Origin: FEN-987 sp049521055
GTDB lineage: Archaea > Thermoproteota > Bathyarchaeia > 40CM-2-53-6
Direction: 5' to 3'
DNA: 17,863 bases
Assembly: GCA_049521055.1 (NCBI GenBank)
Contig: JBEKPE010000037.1
Span: 1 to 17,863, forward strand
Shown here: piece by piece, positions 1 to 7,607 of the stretch
How the letters are laid out: every line of letters starts with the position of its first letter
How positions within the stretch are numbered: the first letter of the stretch is position 1
Notes under the pieces: generated by a model
Seen by the model: the letters and a program-made list of their open reading frames with translations, nothing else
Databases searched by the model: none
What the model was told of the DNA's origin: nothing
Program-made: the position numbers and the translations under genes

Positions 1-325
1 GCAAGATGGAAGCAGACATCCACATCTCTCAAGAGCTCAATTGCGACCGTTGGATCCTAGTCCAGGTGGGCTATTTACATCTGTCTGGATCATGCCTCGT
101 TCTTGTTTATCCCACTGTATAGCTCGACTCTTTCGGAAATGAGCAATCAATGTGTAAACCTGTACAGCCTACTTCTCAGCTCAAGTCTTTCCGTCCAAAT
201 CAGAGGGGTCTTCAGCGCAACTGCTCTTCTGTTGCCTCCCGTGCAACCTACGCTTAGCTATGGAAAGTAACGTACTCATTCGGACCTTGAAAGCGCGTTA
301 AGGATTGGATGCCAAGTACCGACAC
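1..325. other. left-edge stretch without a supportable gene
   Basis: No gene can be supported here. One plus-strand frame is open from the left edge to a TAG near 118 (about 38 codons), and a second plus frame is open to about position 150. Neither shows a recognisable motif. On the minus strand a frame of about 36 codons between two stops is equally featureless. It could be intergenic sequence or the tail of a gene lying to the left. Confidence 0.4.
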
Positions 326-1195
326 TTAGCTTGTGTAGTGTTGTTCCCCTGAGCGATTCGAGGAACCATTTGAGGAGAGATTCACCGTAGTATACCACAT
401 CGTACTCGTAAGCCATCCCTGCATTAGCCGAAAACGGTGATAGGGATACGCGAAGATGGCTCCAGGCCGGTTGTGATGGAGGGCGATCTTTACCCCGTGA
501 AGTGGGCTGGTGACTGTTAGCCGGAAAAGACGGGGGAACTCGTAGGGTCTGCCTTGCTGCCAGCCTTGCCGCCAGCGTCCACAGGTGCACTGCATAATCT
601 TGTCTTGTTTTCGCCAGTAATGCCTTATTCCATTATAGATGTGTTCTGAAACGACGCTTGAATCAATCACCCATTCAAACCCAGCGTCTTCAACAGTTTT
701 CTTGAGCCAGCTATCCGTGCAAGTTCCGCACTTCCGCGGAAAGCCCCCGAGTTTTTTTATAACGTGTGTCCGATAGATGTTATTATCGATACTCGTACAT
801 TTCCAAACGTCTCGGCCAAAAATCGCTAGGAGCGTTCGATTTGTTGGTATCCTTATGCCTTGACAGACTGCGACCTTGTCATGGTCTCCAATTCGAGCGA
901 AGAGTCGTGTGAACCAATCCTTCGCTAGAATTACGTCGTGTTCGATTGAGATGAAAAAAGGAGTTGTGACATGATTCAAAGCTTCGTTGGCGGCAGAGGC
1001 GATTCCCATTCCCGGGTTTGTGTACGTACGCCAACCATAATTTTCCCCAATTTCGATCGTCTTGTCTTCGCTGTGATCGTCAACCATTATCCTCTGTCCC
1101 AAAACCTCTTTGGGTACAGCCATTTCGAAGGCTCTCAGGGTGATTGGCAGAAACCTAGAGCTGTTTCGTGTCCAGATGCAAGCGTCAACCTTCAT
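326..1195 (-). CDS. GT2-like glycosyltransferase, paralog 1
   Basis: A 289-residue family 2 type (GT-A fold) glycosyltransferase, expected to transfer a sugar from an NDP-sugar onto a lipid- or protein-linked glycan at the cytoplasmic membrane face. The N-terminal strand DACIWTRNS is followed by VDDHS at 38-42, the usual nucleotide-binding acidic motif. IEHDV at 84-88 stands where the DXD motif is expected, followed by DW. DNNIYRT (137-143) and CTDSWLK (159-165) are shared with the paralog at 5731-6522. Five cysteines are also shared: the CxxC just before TDSW, the CTC at 203-205, and C6. The start is ATG with no strong ribosome site. The copy is 26 residues longer than its paralog, mostly in a Ser/Asn-rich C-terminal tail. 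It is divergent from the methyltransferase at 1387 across about 190 bp. The GT2 assignment is firm; donor and acceptor are unknown. Confidence 0.85.
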   Translation of the reverse strand: MKVDACIWTRNSSRFLPITLRAFEMAVPKEVLGQRIMVDDHSEDKTIEIGENYGWRTYTNPGMGIASAANEALNHVTTPFFISIEHDVILAKDWFTRLFARIGDHDKVAVCQGIRIPTNRTLLAIFGRDVWKCTSIDNNIYRTHVIKKLGGFPRKCGTCTDSWLKKTVEDAGFEWVIDSSVVSEHIYNGIRHYWRKQDKIMQCTCGRWRQGWQQGRPYEFPRLFRLTVTSPLHGVKIALHHNRPGAIFAYPYHRFRLMQGWLTSTMWYTTVNLSSNGSSNRSGEQHYTS

Positions 1196-1386
1196 CCGCG
1201 TAACCGACCCGCCATTTGGCCGTTGTTTGAGTTAATCCTTTGCTCGCAGATTGCCCACTTCACTTGGTTGTGTTAACAATTCAAGAGATGTGCGGGAGAG
1301 AGACTTGACAGGCCCCTAATTCTGCTGAAGTTTATTACGCCGTTCGACCTTACCCATCGTTGATGCGCGCGGAATAAGTTCGAGAG

Positions 1387-2061
1387 TTGTGGCGATTGCG
1401 TTCGGGAATCATTGAGTTTTTTATCGCTAACACGGAACCATCCGATTTCAATAATAAACGAATTCTTGAAGTAGGCAGTAAAGACGTGAACGGAAGCGTC
1501 CGTCCTTACATCCTCAGGATATCTCAACCGGAATCGTATACTGGGGTGGATATCGAGGCGGGGAAAGGTGTCGATATCATATTAGATGCGGAAAGGCTCG
1601 TTGATCACTTCGGGGTAAACGTGTTTGACGTTGTCATCTGCTGTGAGATGGTTGAGCATGTTAAGAATTGGCAACTCATATTTGAGAATCTGAAACGCGT
1701 ACTGAAACCTACTGGGCTGATGCTCCTAACGACTGTTATGCCTGGGTTTCCTTTCCATGAATTCCCATCTGATTATTGGCGTTACGAACGGAGCGACATG
1801 AATATGATTTTCTCAGATTTTCGAGTTTTGACAATCGAAACCGACTCACAAGTTCATGGGATCTACGTTAAAGCTTTGAAACCAGAAATCTGGCAACCCA
1901 ATAAGCTAGAGGGAATTCAACTTCACTCTATGGAACGTGAAAGAAAACTAGCTAATTACCCTGAGTACCATTTGATTAGCTTCCGCTTGAGCTTCCACGT
2001 AAAGGAGAGGTATCTCCGCATAGTGAGGCCTTTGTACCGTTTCCTTTTCCGGCGGCGATAG
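1387..2061 (+). CDS. class I SAM-dependent methyltransferase
   Basis: A 224-residue Rossmann-type methyltransferase of the Methyltransf_11/23 kind. Motif I is degenerate (ILEVGSKDVNGS, about residues 26-37). The acidic residue of motif II is in YTGVDIEAG, motif III-like DAERL follows, and motif IV/post-I is FDVVICCEMVEHV, then LKRVLKPTGLMLLTT. The segment HEFPSDYWRYERSDM resembles the region after the core in methyltransferases of polysaccharide loci. Start TTG at 1387; an in-frame TAA lies three codons upstream, so no longer form is possible, and a second TTG at 1396 is an alternative. Among glycosyltransferases it probably O- or N-methylates a sugar or carrier, but the substrate cannot be read from sequence. 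The basic C-terminus (FLFRRR) may favour membrane contact. Confidence 0.8.
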   Translation: MWRLRSGIIEFFIANTEPSDFNNKRILEVGSKDVNGSVRPYILRISQPESYTGVDIEAGKGVDIILDAERLVDHFGVNVFDVVICCEMVEHVKNWQLIFENLKRVLKPTGLMLLTTVMPGFPFHEFPSDYWRYERSDMNMIFSDFRVLTIETDSQVHGIYVKALKPEIWQPNKLEGIQLHSMERERKLANYPEYHLISFRLSFHVKERYLRIVRPLYRFLFRRR

Positions 2062-2713
2062 CAAGGAAAATGGACAACGTGGACGTAGAGACGAGATAAA
2101 CGGGCCGAGCACCAGTTATTGAAATCAGCAAGTGCCGCAGCGTTCTCAGACGGGTAGTGGCCGGATCCGAATTGTTTGCTAACCACCCACCCTCAAGAAG
2201 GTAGCAAACGATGAGAAGAAACTGATATAGGTTGACCAGTCCATTTCCTCGTAAATGGTAGAAAGTGAAACGTACATGATGACCTTGTCTTCTCCGACGA
2301 ATGATAGAACGTGAGAGACAGCGTGTGCCAGGGCGCGTGGTTCTATATCGTGTATGTAAGTGGATTTCGTGTCAAGTTTCGATCGGGAGTCATAAGAGTC
2401 GACGACCTTCTCGGGCCAAATTTCACCAGGAATGACCGCGACCTAGATGACTGCTGCGACATTGGTATATTCGAGGCATATTCGAGTCCGCCAGTGTCCG
2501 AATACGCCGTCGACCTCGTTTGATAAGCTGGACATAGACACTTCGTCAGTGGGAATCTGAAGTTGATCCAAACGTTGCGTCATGTAGGTCTCGAATAGGT
2601 TAAGAACCCCTACGATATTGGTGTGCAGAAATAATTCGCAAGTGAGAGTAGGTTCATGATAAACGCCACGTTCGTCTCAATTTGCTGATCGTGGTTCAAG
2701 TCGACCATAGTGA
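2062..2713. other. 652-bp gap holding a decayed minus-strand gene
   Basis: No intact gene was found between the methyltransferase and the next glycosyltransferase. A plus-strand frame at 2311-2523 (70 codons) has no family resemblance and is treated as antisense noise over the minus-strand relic annotated at 2179-2676. The rest, 2062-2178, shows nothing recognisable. Confidence 0.5.
2179..2676 (-). pseudogene. relic of an NDP-sugar epimerase/dehydratase (extended SDR)
   Basis: One minus-strand frame runs from a TGA at 2677-2679 to a TAG at 2179-2181 with a single internal TAG at 2443-2445. The first half reads TNIVGVLNLFE then IPTDEVS, which resembles the extended short-chain dehydrogenase pattern N-x-x-G-x-x-N ... 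S-T-D-E-V-Y-G of dTDP-glucose dehydratase and UDP-sugar epimerases. Aligned with the intact homologue at 3984-4931 (NVYGSYN ... ISSREVY), the N, G, N, I, E and V fall at identical spacing (positions 1, 4, 7, 22, 26, 27 of the stretch) without gaps. The catalytic Tyr of VY is Ser, no YxxxK is seen, and the N-terminal TGGxGxxG part is gone. The second half (WPEKVV, then KSTYIHDIEPRALAHAV) may be the C-terminal part, less certain. Interpreted as an old degraded gene copy. Confidence 0.45.
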
Positions 2714-3856
2714 TTGTCTGTGATTCATCGGATTCGATTTCCGAAAAGGTATGCGCACACGAGAGTAGGGAAGATTTACGGAAGAGTAAGCGACGCGCTT
2801 GTTAGAATCCATCAAAGAAAGTTGATGAAGGAAAATTACGATTCCGAAATACAGAACCTGATTATATTCCTTAGCCCCGGCACCGATTATATCAGGGGCG
2901 GGGTTATATCGATAACATCGATCTTCAATGAAACGGTGAAACTTCGGAGTCAGATTGACGCTGACGCAATAATGTGCATCGTCCCCGGAGATCCTCCCCT
3001 AACACGCTATTCGATGTTCGATAACCAAAATTTCTTGTACGATCTTTTCCAGGTACTCTCATACTTTACCAGATTGGAACGTGTGATGGTACATGTTCCA
3101 GAATACACGGTGGGCAAAGTTGCCGATACGGTTGCGAGAAAATTAGCCCTGAGGTTACAGAAAATTGCCGATGTTCATTTCAACATACTCCTACAAAATA
3201 AGTGGTACATCCCAACCAGGAAGGATGTGGATTCCCTGAGGCAATTTGGTAAAGTAACCTGCACGATCGCTCATAGGAGCTATTCCGACTATGCAGAGAA
3301 CCTGCTGGGGATCCACCCACGGTATATCTCATGGTACGTATCGTTGCAGGACTACGAGAGACTAAGTTATCAAGAAAAATCGAGTGTCCTCATAGTCTCC
3401 GATGATGTACATCCTCGGAAAGAGGAAGTACTACACCTTCTTAGGTCGACGATACCAGACTTGGAAGTACGGCATGTGAAGAATATGCATTACAGTGACT
3501 ACAGAAAACTTGCCGCATCGGCGAAGTGGGCCTTAACCTTCGGAGAAGGCTTAGACGGGTATTTTCTTGAAACCGTTTTCAGCGGCGGCATCAGCTTCGC
3601 GGTCTATACCTCTGAATTCTTTACGGAGGATTTCAAGGGATTGAGAACTGTGTACGAGAGTTGGGATTCGCTTATCAGCCATATATGCGAAGACATAAGC
3701 GAATTGGACGACCCAAGTAAGTACGCCTCGTACAACAGAGAATTATACAGCGTCTGCAACACTTACTATAACCCTGTAACATACAGGAAAGGCATTCAGG
3801 AATTTTATGACGCTGAATGGAACGTGTCGAAAAAACCCAAGACTGATTCGGATTGA
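2714..3856 (+). CDS. GT-B-like (GT4-type) glycosyltransferase
   Basis: A 380-residue protein with the layout of a GT-B transferase. The N-terminal half begins after a basic stretch with IIFLSPGTDYIRGGVISI, a glycine-rich loop. The C-terminal half begins at about VLIVSDDVHPRKEE and contains LTFGEGLDGYFLETVFSGG, matching the E-x7-E-type donor-binding region of GT4 enzymes (usually EGFG..xLEAMAxG). It lacks membrane segments and probably works at the inner membrane face in glycan assembly. Start TTG at 2714; GTG at 2720 is possible. The gene stands alone on its strand between a gene relic and the epimerase at 3984 (128-bp gap), so it may be co-transcribed with that gene. Fold assignment is moderate; the sugar specificity is unknown. 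Confidence 0.7.
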   Translation: MSVIHRIRFPKRYAHTRVGKIYGRVSDALVRIHQRKLMKENYDSEIQNLIIFLSPGTDYIRGGVISITSIFNETVKLRSQIDADAIMCIVPGDPPLTRYSMFDNQNFLYDLFQVLSYFTRLERVMVHVPEYTVGKVADTVARKLALRLQKIADVHFNILLQNKWYIPTRKDVDSLRQFGKVTCTIAHRSYSDYAENLLGIHPRYISWYVSLQDYERLSYQEKSSVLIVSDDVHPRKEEVLHLLRSTIPDLEVRHVKNMHYSDYRKLAASAKWALTFGEGLDGYFLETVFSGGISFAVYTSEFFTEDFKGLRTVYESWDSLISHICEDISELDDPSKYASYNRELYSVCNTYYNPVTYRKGIQEFYDAEWNVSKKPKTDSD

Positions 3857-3983
3857 TTTCTTGTGCGCCCGTGGCTAATGGACACGTACTGGATAGCATA
3901 ATAAGCTTCATTGCAGAATTGGTCGCGACGTCGCCCACTTCACGAGGCAACGTAGATCATGGCGCGGGCGAGGCGATATAGAT

Positions 3984-4931
3984 TTGAATGTTCTGATGAC
4001 CGGGGGTTTTGGCTTCATAGGAAAGCACGTGATCAGAGTCATTAGAGACCTGAATGAGTCACATAGCGTAACCGTATTCTCGGATCCCCAAGCAGCTGAG
4101 ACAAACGCGAACTTTGCGAAGGAGTATGATCTCAAAGTTATCACCGGAGATGTAAGAGATGCTACAGGCGTTATGGAGGCGTTTGCTTCAGAGCCGCCTG
4201 ATGTGGCGGTACACCTTGCCGCACTAACAGGCGTGGAAAAATGCCACCGCGATCCTTCTCTTGCCTTTTCAGTCAATGTATATGGTAGCTACAATGTCAT
4301 AATGGGATCGGCAAATGCTGGCGCCAAGCTAGTTTTCATTTCGTCACGGGAAGTTTACGGCGAGGGGGTTTTACCGCGAACATCAGAGGACAGTCCACTT
4401 GCTCCGAATAATCTCTATGGGGTGACTAAAGAGCTTGGAGAGAGACTGATCAAGTGGGCGCACCTGAAGTTTGGTCTACGATATTCAGTTCTGAGGTTGA
4501 CAAATGTCTATGGTCCTGAAGGAGAGCAATACAACATTCAGGCAATGATCAGGAGCGCGTTTCAAGATGGTGAGATTCCACTCCGCGGAGGAGCTCAATT
4601 AATGAACTTAGTATACGTAGGTGATGTGGCCGCCGCTATTGCAAGGTGCTTAACGAATTCGAGGACAACGAATGAGACATTCAATATTGGATCCGATCAG
4701 GATTTACCGGTCCGCGAAATTCTTGACGAACTGATATCGGAGTTGGAAATGCCGGTGGAAATCCGAGGGAAGCCAATGCGTAAAGGAGAGACGCTGAACT
4801 TTTACCCTGACCTAGCAAAGATGAAAGAATATTTTGACGATCTCCCAAAGACGCAACTGAAAGAGGGCCTGCGAACGACGATCGCGTGGTACAAAGCTCA
4901 GATCAACGATGGCTTTCAGGCTGGCCGTTGA
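3984..4931 (+). CDS. NAD-dependent NDP-sugar epimerase/dehydratase
   Basis: A 315-residue extended short-chain dehydrogenase, the usual length for UDP-sugar 4-epimerases and related dehydratases. The cofactor loop TGGFGFIG is at 6-13 and GDVRD near 55-59. HLAALTG follows, NVYGSYN lies near 98-104, SSREVYG is at 120-126, and the catalytic pair YGVTK is Y145/K149. LRLTNVYGP and YVGDVAAAI lead to the C-terminal substrate domain with FNIGS. The catalytic set is intact, so the enzyme should be active on an NDP-sugar. The exact reaction (4-epimerase, 4,6-dehydratase, 4-reductase) cannot be told. Start TTG at 3984, directly before the first strand; a clear ribosome site is not seen. It is the only intact SDR in a locus that also holds two ruined ones. 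It converges with the membrane protein at 5023. Confidence 0.88.
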   Translation: MNVLMTGGFGFIGKHVIRVIRDLNESHSVTVFSDPQAAETNANFAKEYDLKVITGDVRDATGVMEAFASEPPDVAVHLAALTGVEKCHRDPSLAFSVNVYGSYNVIMGSANAGAKLVFISSREVYGEGVLPRTSEDSPLAPNNLYGVTKELGERLIKWAHLKFGLRYSVLRLTNVYGPEGEQYNIQAMIRSAFQDGEIPLRGGAQLMNLVYVGDVAAAIARCLTNSRTTNETFNIGSDQDLPVREILDELISELEMPVEIRGKPMRKGETLNFYPDLAKMKEYFDDLPKTQLKEGLRTTIAWYKAQINDGFQAGR

Positions 4932-5022
4932 GCGTCAAGCTGCAAATCATACTGGAAACCGATAGCGAGTAACAGGTAGTCAAAAGCTCAACGCACAACT
5001 TTTGATACTGAACAAGGTTTCT

Positions 5023-5520
5023 TCAGAAGTTTGCGTTCCTTCTGGGCTCTCCAACGTACCCACCTTTGAGGAGTGTTAGCAGCATGTTCTCCAGCCCCTC
5101 TATCTCCTCTTTCTCCCGCCCCTTCAGTAGCCCGTTGGTTTCCGCTAACCTTCTCAGGATTCTAAGTTGGATGAGCATCATTGGTGTGGAAAGCACTGCC
5201 TCTTTGCCAGGCATCATTTTGTAGTTGTACGGGTTGGCTTCCACGGAGATGTCGGTTTCGCTACTAAACAGGTGGCTGCGTTTAAGGTGTATCCATCCGA
5301 CCGCAACAGAGAATGGCACTCCAATAACTGTCGCTAGCACCGCAAATGGCACAAATTTCGGAAAAATGTCGAGCAACGAGGGGATGTTCTTGATGGCTAG
5401 GTAGTAGACGGTTATGAGGGTTGATACGTATCCTAAGATAAATGTCAGGTATGTAGCGTAGCCTAACCTGAAGTAGTACCATGATCGATACGCTAGCCTC
5501 GCCAAGATTTTGGGATTCAA
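5023..5520 (-). CDS. small membrane protein, two helices plus cytoplasmic tail
   Basis: A 165-residue protein of unknown function. A basic N-terminus (about residues 1-20) leads to one hydrophobic segment near 25-43 and a second near 56-79. A hydrophilic C-terminal half of about 85 residues ends in an acidic/basic helix (LLKGREKEEIEGLENML) that may form a coiled coil. By charge, both ends are expected in the cytoplasm. Start TTG at 5520. The gene sits between convergent glycan genes and reads minus like the GT2 upstream of it, 210 bp away. It may be a locus-specific membrane partner or a passenger. No named family was recognised. Confidence 0.65.
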   Translation of the reverse strand: MNPKILARLAYRSWYYFRLGYATYLTFILGYVSTLITVYYLAIKNIPSLLDIFPKFVPFAVLATVIGVPFSVAVGWIHLKRSHLFSSETDISVEANPYNYKMMPGKEAVLSTPMMLIQLRILRRLAETNGLLKGREKEEIEGLENMLLTLLKGGYVGEPRRNANF

Positions 5521-5730
5521 TTAGGATCTTGGATTAGAGTTGTACACGCAATAGATAAGTCGTCTTACGAAAATAGAAAGGATTTAATCCCAACAACCAG
5601 GTTGGATGTCAATGCAATTTACTGGAAAGAACAATTTACGTCCAGGCTATCTATTCGGCCTGGAATGGCTTTCGTAGTGGAAGCGGTTCTTCTAAAAGAC
5701 GGTTGATTGCAACACATTCAATTGAATGAC

Positions 5731-6522
5731 TTAGCTGCTCCTCGCTATTTCGCCGCTTAGCCAACCCTGGAGGATTTGCACCCTCAAGTATGGGTAGGCG
5801 AAGAAGGCGCCAGGAGCATCGTGCTTTATTGCAAGTTTCAAGCCGGACGCGGGGCTCAGCAGCGTGAGGCGTAGTACGTACGATGTAGGGTAGCTCCAAC
5901 GCTTACACGTGCACATACGGTGGAGCCTCGACCTATGGGCAGCCTCCTGCATCACGCCCGACCGAACATGCTCCGAAACAACGCCAGAGTCCACTATCCA
6001 CCTATAGCCTGCAGCTTCCAGGTTCCGTTTAAGCCATGAATCGGTGCAGACTACGCAGGTATTCGGAAACCCTCCCACTCGCCGGATAATCTCTGTTCTG
6101 TAGATGTTGTTGTCGACACTGTAGTCCACGTTATCCGCAAGTATCGCACGCAGGGTTCGGTTCGTTGGGATCCTCCAACCCTGCGCAACCGCAACCTTCG
6201 GGTCGGCTACTATAAGCCTCCATATCCTGGGCCACCAATCGCTTGCCAGAAGAACATCATGCTCGATAGAAATGAAAAATGGCGTGGACACATGCCTCAA
6301 AGCCTCGTTCGCTCCGCTCGCGACACCAGACCTCGGATTCTCGTAAACGCGCCACCCATGGCTCTTCGCAATTTCGGTAGTGTTATCTGAGCTGTGGTCG
6401 TCAACGAGGATTTTCTTCCCAATCACTTCTGCTGGAACAACTTCTTCGAAACGTTGAAGAGTTCGGGGTAGCAACTTTGCGCTGTTTTTCGTCCAGAGGC
6501 ACACGTCCAGTCTTTCCGTCAC
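5731..6522 (-). CDS. GT2-like glycosyltransferase, paralog 2
   Basis: A 263-residue GT-A fold glycosyltransferase, clearly paralogous to 326-1195 and collinear with it over nearly its whole length. VDDHS is at 40-44 and IEHDV, the DXD-like site, at 86-90. RIPTNRTL, DNNIYRT (137-143) and CVVCTDSWLK (156-165) follow, then VVSEH, MCTCKRW (203-209) and PGAFFAYPY near the C-terminus. Conservation of CxxC-TDSWLK and CTC in both copies suggests that these cysteines bind metal or pair as disulfides. Start GTG at 6522. It is divergent from the GT-B gene at 6580 with only 57 bp between, so promoters must overlap. Expected to add a residue to the same or a related glycan as paralog 1; specificity unknown. 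Confidence 0.87.
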   Translation of the reverse strand: MTERLDVCLWTKNSAKLLPRTLQRFEEVVPAEVIGKKILVDDHSSDNTTEIAKSHGWRVYENPRSGVASGANEALRHVSTPFFISIEHDVLLASDWWPRIWRLIVADPKVAVAQGWRIPTNRTLRAILADNVDYSVDNNIYRTEIIRRVGGFPNTCVVCTDSWLKRNLEAAGYRWIVDSGVVSEHVRSGVMQEAAHRSRLHRMCTCKRWSYPTSYVLRLTLLSPASGLKLAIKHDAPGAFFAYPYLRVQILQGWLSGEIARSS

Positions 6523-6579
6523 CCTAATTTCACTGGTTTCAAATACTGGATGGTCGTTAATTAGTGGATTTCTCTGTTT

Positions 6580-7440
6580 ATGATCAATGCATCGGAGAGA
6601 AGGTCGGGTGAAATGAGGCGCCTAAACGAGTTCAGAGTCTTGGTTGTTGGTGCTGGTTCGCCCAACGCGGACATGGTTGCTGAAGTTCTCCGCTCGAACG
6701 GCGTTAATGCTGAATGGACGGACCGTGTCAAACTGCCGGATCTGAAACTGATATGGAATTCTGACATTGTGTATGGGATTTACCTGCAGACGTGCAGCCG
6801 TTACATTATAGCGGCCAAGCTTCTTGGCAAAAAGACCATCTTACACTTTGTGGGCAGCGACGCCTACCGCTTCGCGAGGCAGAAGGATATTCACAAGCAA
6901 ATCTTCTGGCGGCTTGTCCTTTGGCTGACGGACCTGATCTTCTACGTGTCTCCGCACCTGATGGAGCTTACTAATCGCAAAGGCGTTATCTTGCCGTTTC
7001 CAATCTCGACGGAAAACTTCAAGGACCCTGCACTCCGCGGAATTGAACCCGAACGTGATGTTCTCTACTACTGCCCAGGGGGCCCAACAAATGAAGCGAT
7101 CTACCGCCTCCCTTGGATACTTGAATATGCGCGGGCCCACCCGGACGAGAGCGTAACAATAATTGGCAGCGAGGCGTATCCCGCGAACTATCGTGTTGAC
7201 GAATCCAACATATTCGTGATCCCCTTTGTTGAGCCTTCTCAAATGCCTTTGCTATACAGAAAGCATAGGAAGTTGATTAGGATGACCACGGAAGACGGTT
7301 TGCCTCGAATGATTCATGAAGCACTTCTGTGTGGTCTGAAGGTCATTTACAATGGCGAAGAGGTTACTGACATTCCTGCCGAACGAGACCCTGTCAAATT
7401 CACGGAGAAGTACATCCAGGCAATTGGCACAATCGACTAG
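6580..7440 (+). CDS. GT-B-like glycosyltransferase (GT4-type)
   Basis: A 286-residue protein, short for the family. The N-terminal domain begins FRVLVVGAGSPNADM. It has a Rossmann-like half with IYLQTCSRYIIAAKLLGKKTILHFVGSDAYR, where GSD is typical of the acceptor-side loop of GT4-like enzymes, then a C-terminal domain with RKLIRMTTEDGLPRMIHEALLCGLKVIYN, the expected donor-binding helix (E-x-x-P-x-x-x-x-E-A-L-x-x-G). The ATG at 6580 is taken as the start. The ATG at 6613 (MRRLNEFRVLVVG), preceded by GGTCGGGTGA, is a plausible shorter start. A 14-bp palindrome follows 16 bp after the stop. It likely adds a sugar to the nascent glycan on the cytoplasmic side. Confidence 0.72.
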   Translation: MINASERRSGEMRRLNEFRVLVVGAGSPNADMVAEVLRSNGVNAEWTDRVKLPDLKLIWNSDIVYGIYLQTCSRYIIAAKLLGKKTILHFVGSDAYRFARQKDIHKQIFWRLVLWLTDLIFYVSPHLMELTNRKGVILPFPISTENFKDPALRGIEPERDVLYYCPGGPTNEAIYRLPWILEYARAHPDESVTIIGSEAYPANYRVDESNIFVIPFVEPSQMPLLYRKHRKLIRMTTEDGLPRMIHEALLCGLKVIYNGEEVTDIPAERDPVKFTEKYIQAIGTID

Positions 7441-7456
7441 GCTAGTCAATTTATGC

Positions 7457-7470
7457 GACGCAATTGCGTC
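7457..7470. repeat. perfect 14-bp palindrome GACGCAATTGCGTC
   Basis: GACGCAATTGCGTC is a perfect inverted repeat that can fold as a 5-bp GC-rich stem with an AATT loop. It sits 16 bp after the stop of the plus-strand glycosyltransferase and about 140 bp from the end of the convergent dehydrogenase. There is no T-rich tract directly after it, so a classic terminator is not supported. It could be a transcript-end hairpin or a protein-binding site. Confidence 0.35.
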
Positions 7471-7607
7471 AACAAGCCTGCTACTCACGAGCTCTTCAAG
7501 GTGACGTTGTTAGTGAGCACGCTCGCTTGAGGACGCGATACGTTGTTGAGCCCGCACACTCAGCATATTGTGCCTCCTCAGCTCTAGGCATCCAACAGCC
7601 ACTGCTG

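Noticed and set aside
1956..2186. 76-codon minus-strand frame
   Set aside because: Overlaps the end of the methyltransferase and is rich in Arg/Lys/Tyr from antisense reading; no motif.
2311..2523. 70-codon plus-strand frame in the gap before the glycosyltransferase
   Set aside because: No motif, odd composition, and it lies antisense to the better-supported epimerase relic.
3675..4276. two minus-strand frames (91 and 122 codons) around the start of the epimerase
   Set aside because: Antisense to convincing plus-strand genes; no domain seen.
5589..5606. CCAAC ... GTTGG inverted repeat upstream of the small membrane protein
   Set aside because: Only 5 bp of stem, expected by chance in a gap this size.
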